DNA of 64,000 nt from Grifola frondosa (taxonomy: Eukaryota; Basidiomycota; Agaricomycetes; Polyporales; Grifolaceae), in NCBI GenBank assembly GCA_001683735.1, contig LUGG01000025.1, forward strand, positions 62,001 to 126,000, in the 5' to 3' direction. A model generated the notes under the pieces. That model saw only the letters and a program-made list of their open reading frames with translations. It did not search any database and was not told the DNA's origin. Positions within the stretch are counted from its first letter, which is position 1, and the number at the start of each line of letters is the position of its first letter. Below are positions 13,432 through 24,592 of this stretch, in pieces. The position numbers and the translations under genes were made by a program.

Positions 13432-15544
13432 ATGCTGGATGCATTCAACCAACTAACGAGGACGGCCAAGTTGTCTCACAGCGCGCGATTGCAACCCACA
13501 TGCACCTCTCTCAGCTCGTTACCCGCTGACATCCTCCTGGAGGTGGCTGTACATCTTTCAACGCTATGCGAGATCTTGCACTTCGGCTTAACGGTGAGCT
13601 TGTTTGCTGGTGGGAACTATATTATAGCCATGCTGATGGTGACCGGGTATGGGGTATGTTCAACGCAGTCTACGAAGGTTTATTCCAAAGTCGTCCCAGC
13701 TCTGTACGCTTTCGTGGAACTTCAAGGCGCGAGCCAGTGTGAGCGCACCCTGGGCATGCTCCAGCGCTGTCCTGAGGTGGCCCGCCACGTTCAGAGACTC
13801 GCCGTTCACCCAGAGAAGTTCCCCGCGCTCAGCGGGTATGACTCCGCGAGAGTATGGGATAACGCCGGGATGGTGTCAAGACTCGTGTCGAAGGCGGCAC
13901 GACACCTCGATGCTTTACGTGTCTTCGAATGGGATGGGGAGGATATGTTACCCGATGACCGCATGTGGTCTCATCTGCACAACTGGTGATGTGCGCCGTG
14001 TGCCAGGATGCCCTCCGCTAACAAGGCTTGTCTGCAGGTGCCCTAATCTGCGGTGCATAGGTACTACATTTGGGTGCTTCCTTCCCCGTCCGTCGAGCTA
14101 TGTACGTCTTCGGATCATCCCAAATCGCCGCGCGGTACTTACGTCTTCTCGCGCAGTTGTTCAAATTCAGCGACCTCATTGCATTCTCGCTGACATTCAA
14201 AGACGGCTTCTATGCTCAACAGCTCCATGTCTTGTCTCGAGGTTTGTAATTTCACATTGCAAATTCGCACTATCTGATATCTCGCAGAGAGCGAGCCAGT
14301 ATTCTCTCAGCTATGGAATATGCTCGCACAGCGCTGTCCACACCTCGAGTCCCTGAGCATTGTGGGGAATTCTTCAGAGCCCTCTGATGGCACTCATCTT
14401 TATGCTGCGCGCTGGCCGCGTCTTCGTAAGCTTGCACTGGGTGCTCTCATTTTCGATACGTCAGTAGCAGGGCAACCTCCTCCGATGCAGTCATTCCTCG
14501 AGTTTCTGCGATGTCATCCTACTCTGGAGACCTTCCACGTTCTCAACCGTGCGAATACTTCCCTTGATCTGTCTGTTCTTGAACCAAGTGCTCTGCCTCT
14601 GCTGAAGGAATTCAGCGGGTCGTTCAATCATCTCAAGATGCTCGTGGATCGTGGACATAACGCGGCGGCAGTAGGCGGGAACGCGGGTGTTGGTGTCTCG
14701 ACATCACCCACCTTACTTTCTACCTCCTTGCGACACATCTGTTTCCCTCATCCCATGCACCTCCGCGATCTGACGCCGCTCGCGATCTCCCGAGTGTTAA
14801 TGAACCTGCATGCGCTAACGTCCATCAAGATCGCATTCGCAGTGCAGAGCGGCTATGACAGCAATGGTGTATTTCGTACCATTATAGCATCATGTCCGCA
14901 TCTTCTGCATCTAGACATCACGTGTGCCTGCAGGCCATCCTTCTTCTTCGTAAGTGTTGTCGCCTGCGTGTGCTCGTCTGCTCATCGTGTCACAGGAATC
15001 ATTTTCTCGCTCCCTTCGCAGCCTATCTCGACTGCGGACGCTGTCGTTGACGATGGTGAAGATGCCGGGCGATGAGCCGATGCATGCAGGAGCAGCACGG
15101 ATCGCACTCGCGAACCCACGTCTCACGCGCTTCACGATCACCTTCATTCCCGCGAACACATACGCGACTCCTCCCCTCCCGCGGTCGAGCAGGGCGTGTT
15201 TGAGCTCGTGTGTGATACGCACGGGATCCCGTCAGCCTGCACGTCAGCCAGTGGCCGCGGCCCCGTGTCGACGCGGGATGAACATCTTCGCGCGCGGGGT
15301 CACGAGCTTGGTGGGCGCCTTTGGGATGGGGATGCCTTCGGGTGGGCAGACACGCGGGCTGGGCTGGACACGGCGCTGGGTGTGCGAGCTGCGGCCGAGT
15401 GGCCACCCCGATGTCGTGAGGAAGGGGTGGATGGAAGTGCTGATGGAGCGGAGCCCTGCTGGCGAAGAGGCGCGCCTGATTGGGATCTGTCTGTGTTTGT
15501 TCATCTTAACCTTGTTGGCGGTCTTTGGGAGGATTGGGGCTTAG
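13432..15544 (+). CDS. F-box/LRR protein, Agaricomycete family
   Basis: The N-terminus carries an F-box-like segment (LSSLPADILLEVAVHLSTLC, about residues 22-41), suggesting a SKP1-binding adaptor of an SCF ubiquitin ligase. The rest is a long leucine-rich array, for example HLESLSIVGNSS, RLRKLALGALIF, TLETFHVLNRA and HLLHLDITCACR. Introns that fit are 13594-13668, about 14000-14038, 14103-14158, 14240-14287 and 14951-14996. The C-terminal part has the recurring MVKMPGDEPMHAGAARIAL and RRWVCELRPSGHPDVV blocks and a final hydrophobic segment (GICLCLFILTLLAVFGRIG) that could anchor it in a membrane. Between about 15185 and 15290 a family-like stretch (QGVFELVCDTHGIP) appears in the other frames, as if three single bases were missing. 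The overall frame survives either way. Confidence 0.75.
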
Positions 15545-16619
15545 TGAAGGTACATCGATACTTACTGACGTCTTCTAGCAGTTGATACCCGCTTGTATGT
15601 CTGGACCTTACAGTGCCATTGGATATGTCGCGAAAGAGAACAGGGGAACTTCGGCACGGGCTGCCGTGTTTGTGGAGCAAACCTACACTTTGTGCCCTAT
15701 GGGCAAAGCCAGACAGTCTAATCGATCTCCTCAATATCTGTTTCACTAGGCCAAATGGTCTTTTAACCTCGGAGCGTCTATAGAGATGTGAGTGAAGGAC
15801 TTTTTTCAGGCGGAATATAACCACCGCTTCGTGTATTCTATTTTGGATGCTAGTGCTTGAGTTACCCGGTTTCATCGACACGTTTGCAGGACAGATCTCG
15901 CGCTCAACAAGGGATGAAGGAAATGAGATCATTTCTTCGAGACAATGGAACTGCTTGAAGAGGTCATGTTGCCCTTCTTGCCGCTATTTCCACTATTGCT
16001 CTGCATCATCATTTAAGTCTCGAGCGCGATCACATTTTTACTCCTGGCCACGATGTCGAAATGTCTTCCCAAATTATTGCAGATAGTGTCTACTACGGGA
16101 TGGCGAAGGCCTGGCCTGGAGAAGAGATAATATTGCTCCGGATTCGATGTCTTGGCACTCGCCCTTCAGTATTTCAGTCATCAAGCTCGTTCTCTTTGCG
16201 TGACCTCGAGACCCATCCTTGAACACCTCTTGTATAGTTTTATCACTCAGCCCGCTACGATTACTTTCTGTGCACAAAGTCAAAGGAGCTCTTGTCGAAC
16301 AATTTTGCGGACCGATCGATTGAACATGCGAGGTTTCTGAATGGGCCCTTTGCATCTTTGTATAGCTCCGTATTGCGAATATGTTTTTTAATTGACAAAA
16401 AAATGAAATGACATGCTCAGGTTGATGTCTTCTCGATCATCCCTGATTGTGTCAAATCGTGATTACGTTGATTCGCGGATGCTAGTTTAGAAGGCAAGCA
16501 ATCTTGTAGGACATCAAATTGTTCTCGTAAAAAATTACATGCTGCTACGCTGAAAGTATTAGGTTCGGCGTAGGTCCAGCATGAATGCGAATGGGTTTGA
16601 GAATACGAGACTCATTATA
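15545..16619. other. intergenic, no gene seen
   Basis: About 1.1 kb between the F-box gene stop and inverted-repeat copy B. Short overlapping frames on both strands show no motifs or plausible splice structure. Confidence 0.5.
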
Positions 16620-18592
16620 TTGCTGCAAATTATCGATCAGCCGTTGCCATCTATGGAAATTGGATCTAAGATTGGAATTTGACTGCTGCAATCAAAATCG
16701 GCGCTTCGTGAAGTGGAATTTAATAACTTCGTCCTCACCATACACCCCTTCACTCCTCCCCCTTCCTCCCACAATTCACGAACACTACCATGAGCAACAA
16801 CTCCTCGCAAACGATATCCACAATGCCTTCCTCAGACTCCATTCCACCAACCCCAGTACATATGACCACTACATCTGCCTCAGCCTGCCCTCAGACCGCA
16901 CCAACCGGTAATGACCATCATCTTCACTCATTCTCAACAAAGTATTGACTCCAATGTCCTCAGCTCTCGTAAAGAAACTCAGTATCCTCGACCGCTTACT
17001 CACTCCCGCAATCCTTCTCACAATGATAGTCGGCGTCATCATCGGCGAGTTCGTTCCCAACGTCCAAAACGCATTCGACACAGTCCGCTTCCACAGCGTC
17101 TCCGTCCGTGAGCACCCTTGGCCCAACTCTTCGTCCTATGGATTCCCGCTAACTTCATCTTCCATTAGCCATCGCCATAGGCCTCATCGTCATGATGTGG
17201 CCAATATTGACCAAGGTCCAATACGAGGCGCTTCCGCACATGCTCCCTACTTGGACCATGCTCACCCACATCCTCATTTCTTTCGTCCTCAACTGGTTAA
17301 TTGGCCCTTTCGTCATGCTCGGCCTCGCATGGGCCACACTCCCAGACTTGCCTACCTATCGCACAGGCGTCATCATGGTCGGCATCGCGCGCTGCATCGC
17401 CATGGTCATGATATGGAACCAGCTAGCTGGTGGTGATCCCAACTACTGTGCCATCCTCGTCGTCATCAACAGCATCTTGCAGATCGCCCTCTACTCTCCC
17501 TTCGCGATCTTCTTCGTCAACGTCATCGGCGGTGAGCGTGCTGGCTCCGCCATTCATGTCTCCTACGGAAACGTCGCCATCTCTGTCCTCATCGTGCGTA
17601 ACCATCCGCTTTCCGTTTTATTTTTGTGCACGTGCTTACCGGGCATTTCACAGTATCTCGGCATTCCTCTCGGAGCAGGATTATTGACCCGTGCGGTCAT
17701 GCTCCGCTTCACGTCGCACACGTTCTTCTACGACCGTTTCTTGCCGATCTTCTCGCCGCTCGCCCTCCTAGGTTTGCTCTATACTATCCTCGTTATGTTC
17801 GCGTACCAGGGGCACCATATATTGCACAACCTTGGACCAGTGTTCCGAGTGTTCGTCCCGCTCATACTGTACTTCATCATCATGTGGACTAGTGCATTTG
17901 CGCTCATATGGTGGTGCGGCAAGAAGCGTGCGAGGAACTCAGGATCAATGTGGGGAAAGACTCGGTGGGGTTATGACATGGCCGTCGTGCAGAGCTTCAC
18001 GGCTGGTAGCAACAATTTCGTACGTCTTCTGCATCGAATTACTGTTCGAGTGAGACGACGAAGTGAACTAAATCGTGTTCTTATGCAGGAGCTCGCCATC
18101 GCGGTGACGATTGCGGTATACGGGGTTGGCTCTGATCAGGCACTCGCTGCGACGATCGGCCCGCTTGTGGAAGTTCCTGTGCTTCTTAGCCTGACATGGG
18201 TGGCGCTGTATCTGGGAAAGAAGTTGGACTGGCCGACAGGGGACCCACAAGATCTAGAAAAGACGGTTCGGGAAAACGCACACGCGGAGAGGGAAGACTG
18301 GAAAAATCGGAAGGAAGGACAAGCGATGAAGGAAATGTAATGGATACAAAGTCGGAGAGGGAGCATAAGTGAGGCGAACGGCGTCGATAGTGCGCAAGGA
18401 TATTCTGGGACTAGAGCAACGTGATCAGTCGATATATAATTGTATGCCGGATAGAACGTACATGAATTTTACAGCTTATGCACCTACCGTATTTGGTACA
18501 GAGTGGGCAAAACTGCACGGAGTGTGCGCTGGAATGAGATATGGTGAGCAGTATTTCAAATGATAGGAAAGTTGAGAAACTACCATTCGAAG
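16620..18592 (+). repeat. inverted repeat, copy B (ACR3-containing)
   Basis: This is the partner of 1281-3250 in opposite orientation. Homology covers the ACR3 upstream region (from about TGCAAAT near 16625), the whole gene with its introns, and the 3' flank up to ACTACCATTCGAAG at about 18580-18592. There it stops, directly before the MTQ1 stop codon at 18594-18596. Because this arm abuts a neighbouring gene's end and the other arm does not, copy B looks like the original location and copy A the derived one. Confidence 0.9.
16790..18340 (+). CDS. ACR3: arsenite efflux transporter ACR3, copy B
   Basis: This is a plasma-membrane arsenite exporter of the BASS/ACR3 family. Exons are 16790-16907, 16964-17107, 17169-17593, 17654-18019 and 18089-18340. 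The N-terminus is Ser/Thr/Pro-rich (MSNNSSQTISTMPSSDSIPP). About ten hydrophobic spans follow, with the ACR3 signature GIARCIAMVMIWNQLAGGD carrying the conserved Cys and the LAGGD ending. Introns 3 and 4 (60 and 69 bases) are multiples of three without stops, so retention would keep the frame. The literal stop is at 18338-18340. Compared with copy A one base is missing near 18283 (GCGGAGAGG versus GCAGGAGAGG); with it restored, the tail would run to EREHK and stop at 18370-18372. The rest of the frame is unbroken, so this copy looks functional. Confidence 0.94.
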
Positions 18593-18593
18593 C

Positions 18594-19730
18594 TCAACTG
18601 CTCAATCCTTTTGCGAGTACCACACGTTCTTTGTCCCATGGGTCTTTCCATATCTCTATGCGACGCATTTGTGCTTTTTGCTCAAGAATTCTCGCAACAT
18701 CAGCGGCCTGTCCTTCTCCAACCTCAAGAACGACAAGGCCATCCCTCTTCAAGAATCTCGCTTTGCCTAAAAGGTTGCGATGGTATGGTAAAATGAGAGT
18801 CCTCGGTGTCCTTCGCTGACTGCTTCAGGTGCAAGAGGATCAGGGTCGCCCAGAAGCGCTCGGGAGTCTTCCCAATCCTTGACAGATGGATCTAGAGCAT
18901 CGTAGTCCTTCCTCGGAATGTACGGCGGGTTGGAAGTGATGACATCGTATGGAGGTTCCAATGCACTTAATCTAGCGAAGTCTTTGGAAAGGATGTCCGC
19001 TTGATATGTAGCAAATGTATTCTGCTTCCACGAATCAAAGGCCTGAGACAAAGGACCGACTTCCGAAACAGCGACTCCATTTAAGACCGCGTTATCCCGA
19101 GCAAGTTTCAATGCGGACGGTAATATGTCCACGCCGGTGGCTCGCACACTACCGGGAGACCAGACATGGCACAGAAGAAGTGGTATGCACCCAGTTCCGG
19201 TGCAGAGATCCAGAAGCGATATTGGCTTTTCGGGAGATGGTGTTATTAATTCTGACAAACGGATGGCCCAGTCCTCTGTCTCTGGGCGGGGAATGAGGAC
19301 CGGCGGCGCATCTGGATGGTGAGAGGGCCAAAGGGAACGTCTCCTGTAGTACCCTAGGTTCAACGACGGCACGTATGATGATGAATGGCCACACACCAAT
19401 AACATATTGTAAGGGTTCGCCCTTCACTCTGCGACTCACCATGCTCGCAAGACGATCCCCCAGGTCAGTGACTCCGTGGCCGGCTAGGGATTCCTGCATC
19501 CATCTTACTTCTTGAACGGCTGAAGCATGCCCTATAGCGCAAGATAAGTCTGAAAGCAAACGGGCAGTTAACGCCATCGCACAGTGATCACTGATGGGTG
19601 GGGCTAGGGTGACGCGATTCAATAACGTGATCGTCATCCGCGAAACGATAGACGCTCTGAACAACACTTTTTGATCTTTTGATGGCTGGCCTAACCAATT
19701 CGTGACTTTCGTATTTGCTACCGCAGGCAC
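18594..19730 (-). CDS. MTQ1: HemK/PrmC-type glutamine N5-methyltransferase (MTQ1-like)
   Basis: This family methylates the glutamine of the GGQ motif in peptide-chain release factors; MTQ1 acts in mitochondria. Seen here: a helical N-terminal domain (ALTARLLSDLSCAIG, VQEVRWMQESLAGHG, RVKGEPLQYVIG), a SAM site (LLDLCTGTGCIPLLLC), the catalytic NPPY motif (YDVITSNPPYIPRKDYDALD) and a C-terminal methyltransferase strand (LKRDGLVVLEVGEGQAAD). It ends KERVVLAKGLSS with the stop at 18594-18596. The HPDAPPVLIPRPETEDWAIR segment is the family's PRPETE motif. The upstream limit is uncertain: ATGs at 19730, 19637 and 19577 are all in frame, and 19577 gives a start typical of the family. Two or three introns are present. 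Its 3' end touches the ACR3 inverted repeat. Confidence 0.88.
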
Positions 19731-19924
19731 GGCGGTTAGTTTACTCTCGAAATTTCATCAGCTACACTTAGTTTGCGACATCGGTGCGAGCTTGATAATC
19801 CAAACATGCATTCACGAATAGAGACCTTCAGGCATCCCTTCAGAAACGGTTTTACAAACTAACTGGTCGACTACACAATTTGGCACGAATTTCCAACATA
19901 GAACCACCACGCTGTCCTGTTTTT

Positions 19925-20842
19925 CTAAGCGCGATCCTTGACCGCTTGCCAGGATGGGCGAGAAGTGACATCCTTCCACCACCTATACAAGAAATTTCCA
20001 AGCCAATGAGCCAAGAACGTCCAAATACGAGGTGAGCAAAATAACGACGGCACGATCGCCGAAGGGAGTACACAAGCTTTTCAGCCGATTATCGAGCACA
20101 TTTCTCACAGCATCACTGGGAACAAAGGGACAATTCAATAAGCGGACTACACACCTGGCCACATTTGGTCTCTTTTCGGACGTGAGGACATTGACGCCAT
20201 ATTCCTCGAGTCTTGCTCCGAAAGGCAGGTGGAACAAATCAGCGAGAGTCACCGACTGTCCAGCGCGGGAGTAAATCAGAATGCGGCTCAGTTCCGCGTA
20301 ACGTGGTTGACTCACATCACCAGCGAGGTACTTAGTCTTGGAAAGAATGACCTCGTACGCATCAAGCTTTGCGTTGAGCGCGGTCTTGTAGCTTTCGAGC
20401 AGTTTAACGTCTGCTGCTGCGTCACGTTGCCTGCATTTCAATATCAGCCACACAACAACAAGATCAATCAACCTGGAGACCTACAATTTGGTAACATTAA
20501 TTGCGAGGGGTCAAAGTTGAACGCCTCGATGCTCGCTGCCTGCTCAAATAGCGCGGTAGCCTTCAAATCGGATGGGTCGGGAATTAACTTCTCGCCCTGT
20601 GCAGCATACTTCGTAGCGATGTATCGACCGATAGCCCGACTTTCGAAGAGCGTGAAGCCGTCTTCGTCAACGATGTATGGCACCTGGCCAAACGGTTGCT
20701 TGGCGAGGTAGTTCTCCGACTTGTGCTCGCTCGAGGTACGATCGACGCCTACAAATTCGTAAGGCACGTTCTTTTCCTTCAAGACGACAGCAACGCGGCG
20801 GGTGCAGGTTGAAGCGGGAAACCCGTACAGCTTGATCGCCAT
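19925..20842 (-). CDS. glutathione S-transferase, phi-like class
   Basis: A cytosolic GST that conjugates glutathione to electrophiles or reduces peroxides. The N-terminal thioredoxin fold starts MAIKLYGFPASTCTRRVAV; the Ser in PASTCTRR is the expected catalytic Ser of phi-class enzymes. The QPFGQVPYIVDEDG and LFESRAIGRYIATKY motifs form the glutathione site (cis-Pro, then ESRAI). The helical C-terminal domain includes KLLESYKTALNAKLDAYEVI, KYLAGD, the LADLFHLPFG motif and a final VARWWKDVTSRPSWQAVKDR. Three introns are used; the last is unusually long for this window (about 170 bases, roughly 19988-20158). The start codon at 20840-20842 leaves no N-terminal extension. Its presence beside ACR3 suggests detoxification, but no co-regulation is shown. 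Confidence 0.92.
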
Positions 20843-22313
20843 ATTTCAGAAGACAAGGACTGGTGTGGTGAGGATGCGAATGTGAGAGGAGAGCGGGGGA
20901 ATCGGAAGACTTCAAGCTTCAGCTTTAATACTGAATCCGAGAGCTATTTGAATCGATTCCCAGACGCCACGCGTCAAATTCAAATGCAGTCTAGCCTTTC
21001 GATTTTGAATGCGGCTCCAGAAACGCGTAAAATGACGTAATCTCGCTGCGTCACTTGAAACGCAAATATTGTGACATACATCAGTATCTTTGTGGCATTT
21101 TGCGCCAAAATCACGGCATGCCTCATCTGCAGCTACGGAGATACCGCATTGATTATCGTGAAAATCTGTTCTACCACACAGTGGCGAGCAGGGTTGCTTT
21201 GGCACAGTAGTAAGACGCGTGGGACGGCATTGCGCACGAGGACTTTTTTGTGCTTGCTTTGTGGACGAGTAAGTAGCACAGGTGCAAATCCGAAAGTGGC
21301 AATCAAGAAGGATCGAGTTTTGTCAGAACCTTTGTGCATCGGTGTCCAACCAGCGGATGTTACTCTGCCAAATAAAGAAGTATGGACTTGAGCTTGGACG
21401 CTTGAAAAGAAGAACTGTTATAATACTCATGCTTACAATAGTCGTTCCGCTAAATATGAAGCCACAGACGGATGCGAACAGAGAACGCATCACTTGCCCA
21501 GTGAACTATGTTGGACACATTTCTTTCCTCCCTATACAGCGCCGCTTCCTAAGTTCGCCTCTAACGCCGAGCTCACCGTTGAATCGGACAGCACATCCTC
21601 TCCAATCAGACTATACACACGGAGCAATTGAGGTCGTCAATTTTGTAAAGCATGGGTTGGTTCCGCGCCTCAAGCTTCAAGGACCAGATCCTCGTCACCC
21701 ATCGGCGGTGCACACCAGCCATCATGAGCAGTTCGAAGAGACATACCGTAATGCTCCTCGAATACATTATTAAACAGGCTACCGCGCCATTCATGAGCAC
21801 ACCTGAGCAAGGCAGCGGGCCGCGACGGGCGAAGGAGTCACGCAAGAGCGAGACAAATGGCAGGATGCATACGTCACTGATTTGGGAGAATCAGGGGGGA
21901 GACCGTAATGGCGAGGGATGCGAAATCAGACGAGACTGGTGAAGTTAAGTGAGTATATTGTGGTCCAAACAATGGGAGAAGAAATCTTGTTCAGCAGCAT
22001 GGGACGGGGATTTTGACGGACAACGGATGAAATACTGGGATCATAATTATCCGACTCCCTGTACACTGTTATGCCTGTATCATAAGACAATAGATTGTCG
22101 CCGAGTGTACACACCAAATAATCTGACTCACCGTACAGTCACTCATGATTTCCCACCTTATCTTAGTACAAACATTGAGCGCAAGTAGATGCTTAAATTT
22201 TGAGTGTACAAGCAATATGAGCGCAAAAAAGACAAACGCCCCCACGCACTGATCCTCCACCTCGCCGCCCTCCAAGCTCCAGGTCTCATTTTGAAAATGC
22301 TGACCATAAAGCT
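20843..22313. other. intergenic, no gene seen
   Basis: About 1.5 kb between the GST start and the RACK1 stop. It holds the GST promoter. A TGGCACAGTAGT sequence at about 21198 followed by a T6 run at 21244 looks a little like an RNA polymerase III A-box and terminator, but no tRNA fold or B-box follows. Confidence 0.5.
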
Positions 22314-23635
22314 TATGACACGACGGTCCAGACACGGACGAGGTCGTCGGTGAAGCCACCGAAGAGAGTCTGACCATCTGCTGACCACGCGATGGACACA
22401 CACTCAGGCTCCCGAGCATTCGCGCTCTGTGCGAAGTCAGGCTTAAGCTCATCGACGATCGACCTAACATTGCATTAAATTAGGAGATCAAAAACGGGAC
22501 GACAATCTCAAACATAGGAAACGCACTTGCTCTCGAGATCGAAGATCTTGATGCACGTCGCAGTAGCAGCGCAGAGCCAGTATCGGTTGGGGGAGAAGAC
22601 GAGCGCATTGACGACGTCACCAGCCTCCAGGGAGTAGAGGTGTTTGCCCTCATTGAGGTCCCAGAGCATGGTGATGCCATCCTTGCCGCCAGAAGCAGCA
22701 AGCGAACCATCCGGGGAGATGGAAACGGTGTTGATATAGCCAGTGTGACCATAGTGGTTGGTCTTGAGCTTGAATTTCGAGAGCTCCCAAACCTTCAAAT
22801 TGACAAATATTAGCAAGGCTAAATAGGGCATTCACGAATGGAGATGACGATGGTCAGAGATCTTGGTGATTTAGATTGGTCTCATTGGGATTTCAATATT
22901 CCCTCTGAAGTAGCAAATATATGTTGTAACATCATTCCGCGAATAAAAATAAAGTGCGCGTTTCAAAAAATCGGCTAATGCAATCGACCAACTCACTTTG
23001 ACAACCTTGTCCCATCCACATGAGACAATAACAGGGTTCATAACGTTGGGGCTGAAGCGCACGCATGATACCCTAGATTTAGGGAAAGATGAACATTGTT
23101 ACAACCATGAGTGTTCTGAGTGTAACTACTCACCACTCAGTGTGACCATCATCTTTGATATCATATTTGCACTCGCCAAGGGTATTCCAAAGCTTGATTG
23201 TCCGGTCGCGCGAGCCGGAAACGATCTGTCTGTTGTCCGCGCTGAAGCTGACGGAGAGCACATCGGACGTATGTCCAACGAATCGGCGGGTAGTGAGGCC
23301 AGTGTTGAGATCCCACAAGCGCAGCGTGTGGTCCCAAGAGGAGGAAAGGGCGAACTGGCCATCAGAGGAGATAACGACGTCAGAGACGAAGTGGTTGTGT
23401 CCATGGAGGATGCGCTTGGGGTAGCCGTACTGGTCATCCTCGCGCGTCAACTGCCATACGATGATGGTCTTGTTGCTGTTGTCAGAACAGGTCATTGCAG
23501 CCGTAGGCACGATAGCACACAAGAAGTACCTCGGGAAGCGGTGAGGATCATGTCGGGGTTTTCAGACGACGTCGCGATGGCGGTGACCCAGCCCTTGTGG
23601 CCGGCCATCGAACCGAGGTAGCGGAGGGATTCCAT
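22314..23635 (-). CDS. CPC2: RACK1/Cpc2, ribosome-bound WD40 protein
   Basis: RACK1 is a seven-bladed WD40 propeller on the 40S head that links signalling to translation; in fungi it is called Cpc2 or Asc1. The protein starts [19 protein letters not shown] and ends [11 protein letters not shown]. Typical blades are visible: [65 protein letters not shown] and [16 protein letters not shown]. The fifth-blade intron (about 22795-22995, 200 bases) is much longer than the others and contains a U24 snoRNA. Several short introns split the remainder. The splice after ILTASR (about 23530) does not resolve cleanly and may lack a base. The length (about 315 residues) fits the family. Confidence 0.95.
22849..22940 (-). 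ncRNA. SNR24: box C/D snoRNA U24 (snR24) in a RACK1 intron
   Basis: On the minus strand, inside the 200-base RACK1 intron, a C box (ATGATGT, 22929-22935) and a D box (CTGA, 22854-22857) lie about 70 bases apart. Between them are the two U24 landmarks: ATATTTGCTACTTCAGA near the D' side and CACCAAGATCT directly before the D box. A C'-like AATGAGA follows a short GGG...CCC hairpin. U24 guides 2'-O-methylation at neighbouring cytosines of large-subunit rRNA, and in budding yeast it is encoded in the intron of ASC1, the RACK1 gene. The same host here supports the call strongly. Confidence 0.9.
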
Positions 23636-23999
23636 GGTGAAGCGTGCGCGGCGGGGCTTAACGTCGGCGTCGGGTTCGAGCTGCTTCTCGCTGTTGCGAT
23701 ATTTCCTGGTCGAGAGCGGGAACGGCGTGTGACAGCCACTGTGACCGGTACTGTACAGATTCGGCATATGCCGACCACATAAGCGTTCTCTTCCCTGTCT
23801 GCAATATTTATGCGAATTTCTGTTGTCCTCGTCGACGCTCCCTTTGCGATGTCATGAAGGACTGGAATTTGTGTCTTGTCGTTCAAGATCTCTCTTAGGA
23901 ACAACATTTCTCTTCGGGAATGCTTCTGCGCGTGATTCACCATGCTTATTGCACCAGTGTTCGAGGGACCCGGTGTCTGCATATGCGTCAAAAATTCTA

Positions 24000-24187
24000 G
24001 TGAGTGTTCATCATTAATAGATCTCTTGCTCCGCTTGGACGTTCCGATTATTTGTATGATGTTTTTATCTTTATATTTGCTACTTCAGAGGGCTTTGCCC
24101 AATGAGACCACATTTTCCACCAAGATCTCTGACTAAACGATACTTTTATGCGTTGTTATGCTTGTGCTAACTCGATTTGTTCCCTAG
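24000..24187 (+). other. intron-like unit hosting a second U24 snoRNA
   Basis: GTGAGT donor at 24000, a GTGCTAAC branch-like site near 24164-24171, and a TTGTTCCCTAG acceptor ending at 24187 frame a 188-base unit, long for this genome. A U24-like snoRNA lies in its middle. The flanking exon sequence has no convincing coding frame. The host may therefore be a noncoding transcript or the 5' UTR of the nucleoside hydrolase gene that starts 400 bases downstream on the same strand. Confidence 0.6.
24051..24137 (+). ncRNA. second U24-like box C/D snoRNA
   Basis: C box ATGATGT at 24056-24062 and D box CTGA at 24129-24132. Shared with the RACK1-intron U24: TATATTTGCTACTTCAGAGG, the CCCAATGAGACCA block and CACCAAGATCTCTGAC. 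The loop between GGG and CCC is shorter here (GGGCTTTGCCC), yet the hairpin is kept, as expected for a functional paralogue. Both guide regions are unchanged between copies, so it should target the same rRNA sites. It lies on the opposite strand to RACK1, about 415 bases beyond that gene's start codon. Confidence 0.85.
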
Positions 24188-24592
24188 GTGCTAAGTTGAT
24201 GAATTACGAGACCAAAATGGTCACATTCCTTCAGTTACGTGTTGGCCGTCCATGTGTTCGAGAGTTCAGAAGTATGTGTATGTTGATCTGTTGTGCGCAT
24301 CCCTCATGTTGTATGTGTTGTAGCATGTAGTGAATTGCAAAGTATCTTCTGCCAATGCTTGGAAAAAATTAGTTGCTGCACTCGTTGATCATCAGTAAGG
24401 CTTCAGGCTGCCTGCATCTTCCGTTGGTGTAGTACGCGCTCCTCAGTCTCGCGAATTTGAAGACGCGACTTGTCACGTCGCACGTTTGATGTCACGTGCG
24501 CTTCATATCGCCATCGTTCCCATTTGGAATTGGGTCAGGTTGACGAGGTAATATTACTGGACAGACAGTACAGGACTCTGAATTTCATCGAG

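Noticed and set aside
15501..15932. 143-codon minus-strand frame
   Set aside because: Overlaps the F-box gene end, no motif and no plausible partner exons.
21190..21250. Possible RNA polymerase III gene (A-box-like TGGCACAGTAGT and T6)
   Set aside because: No B-box and no tRNA or 5S-like fold.
24148..24400. Further box C/D snoRNA after the second U24
   Set aside because: A TTGATGA and a later CTTCAG occur, but spacing and a D box do not fit.
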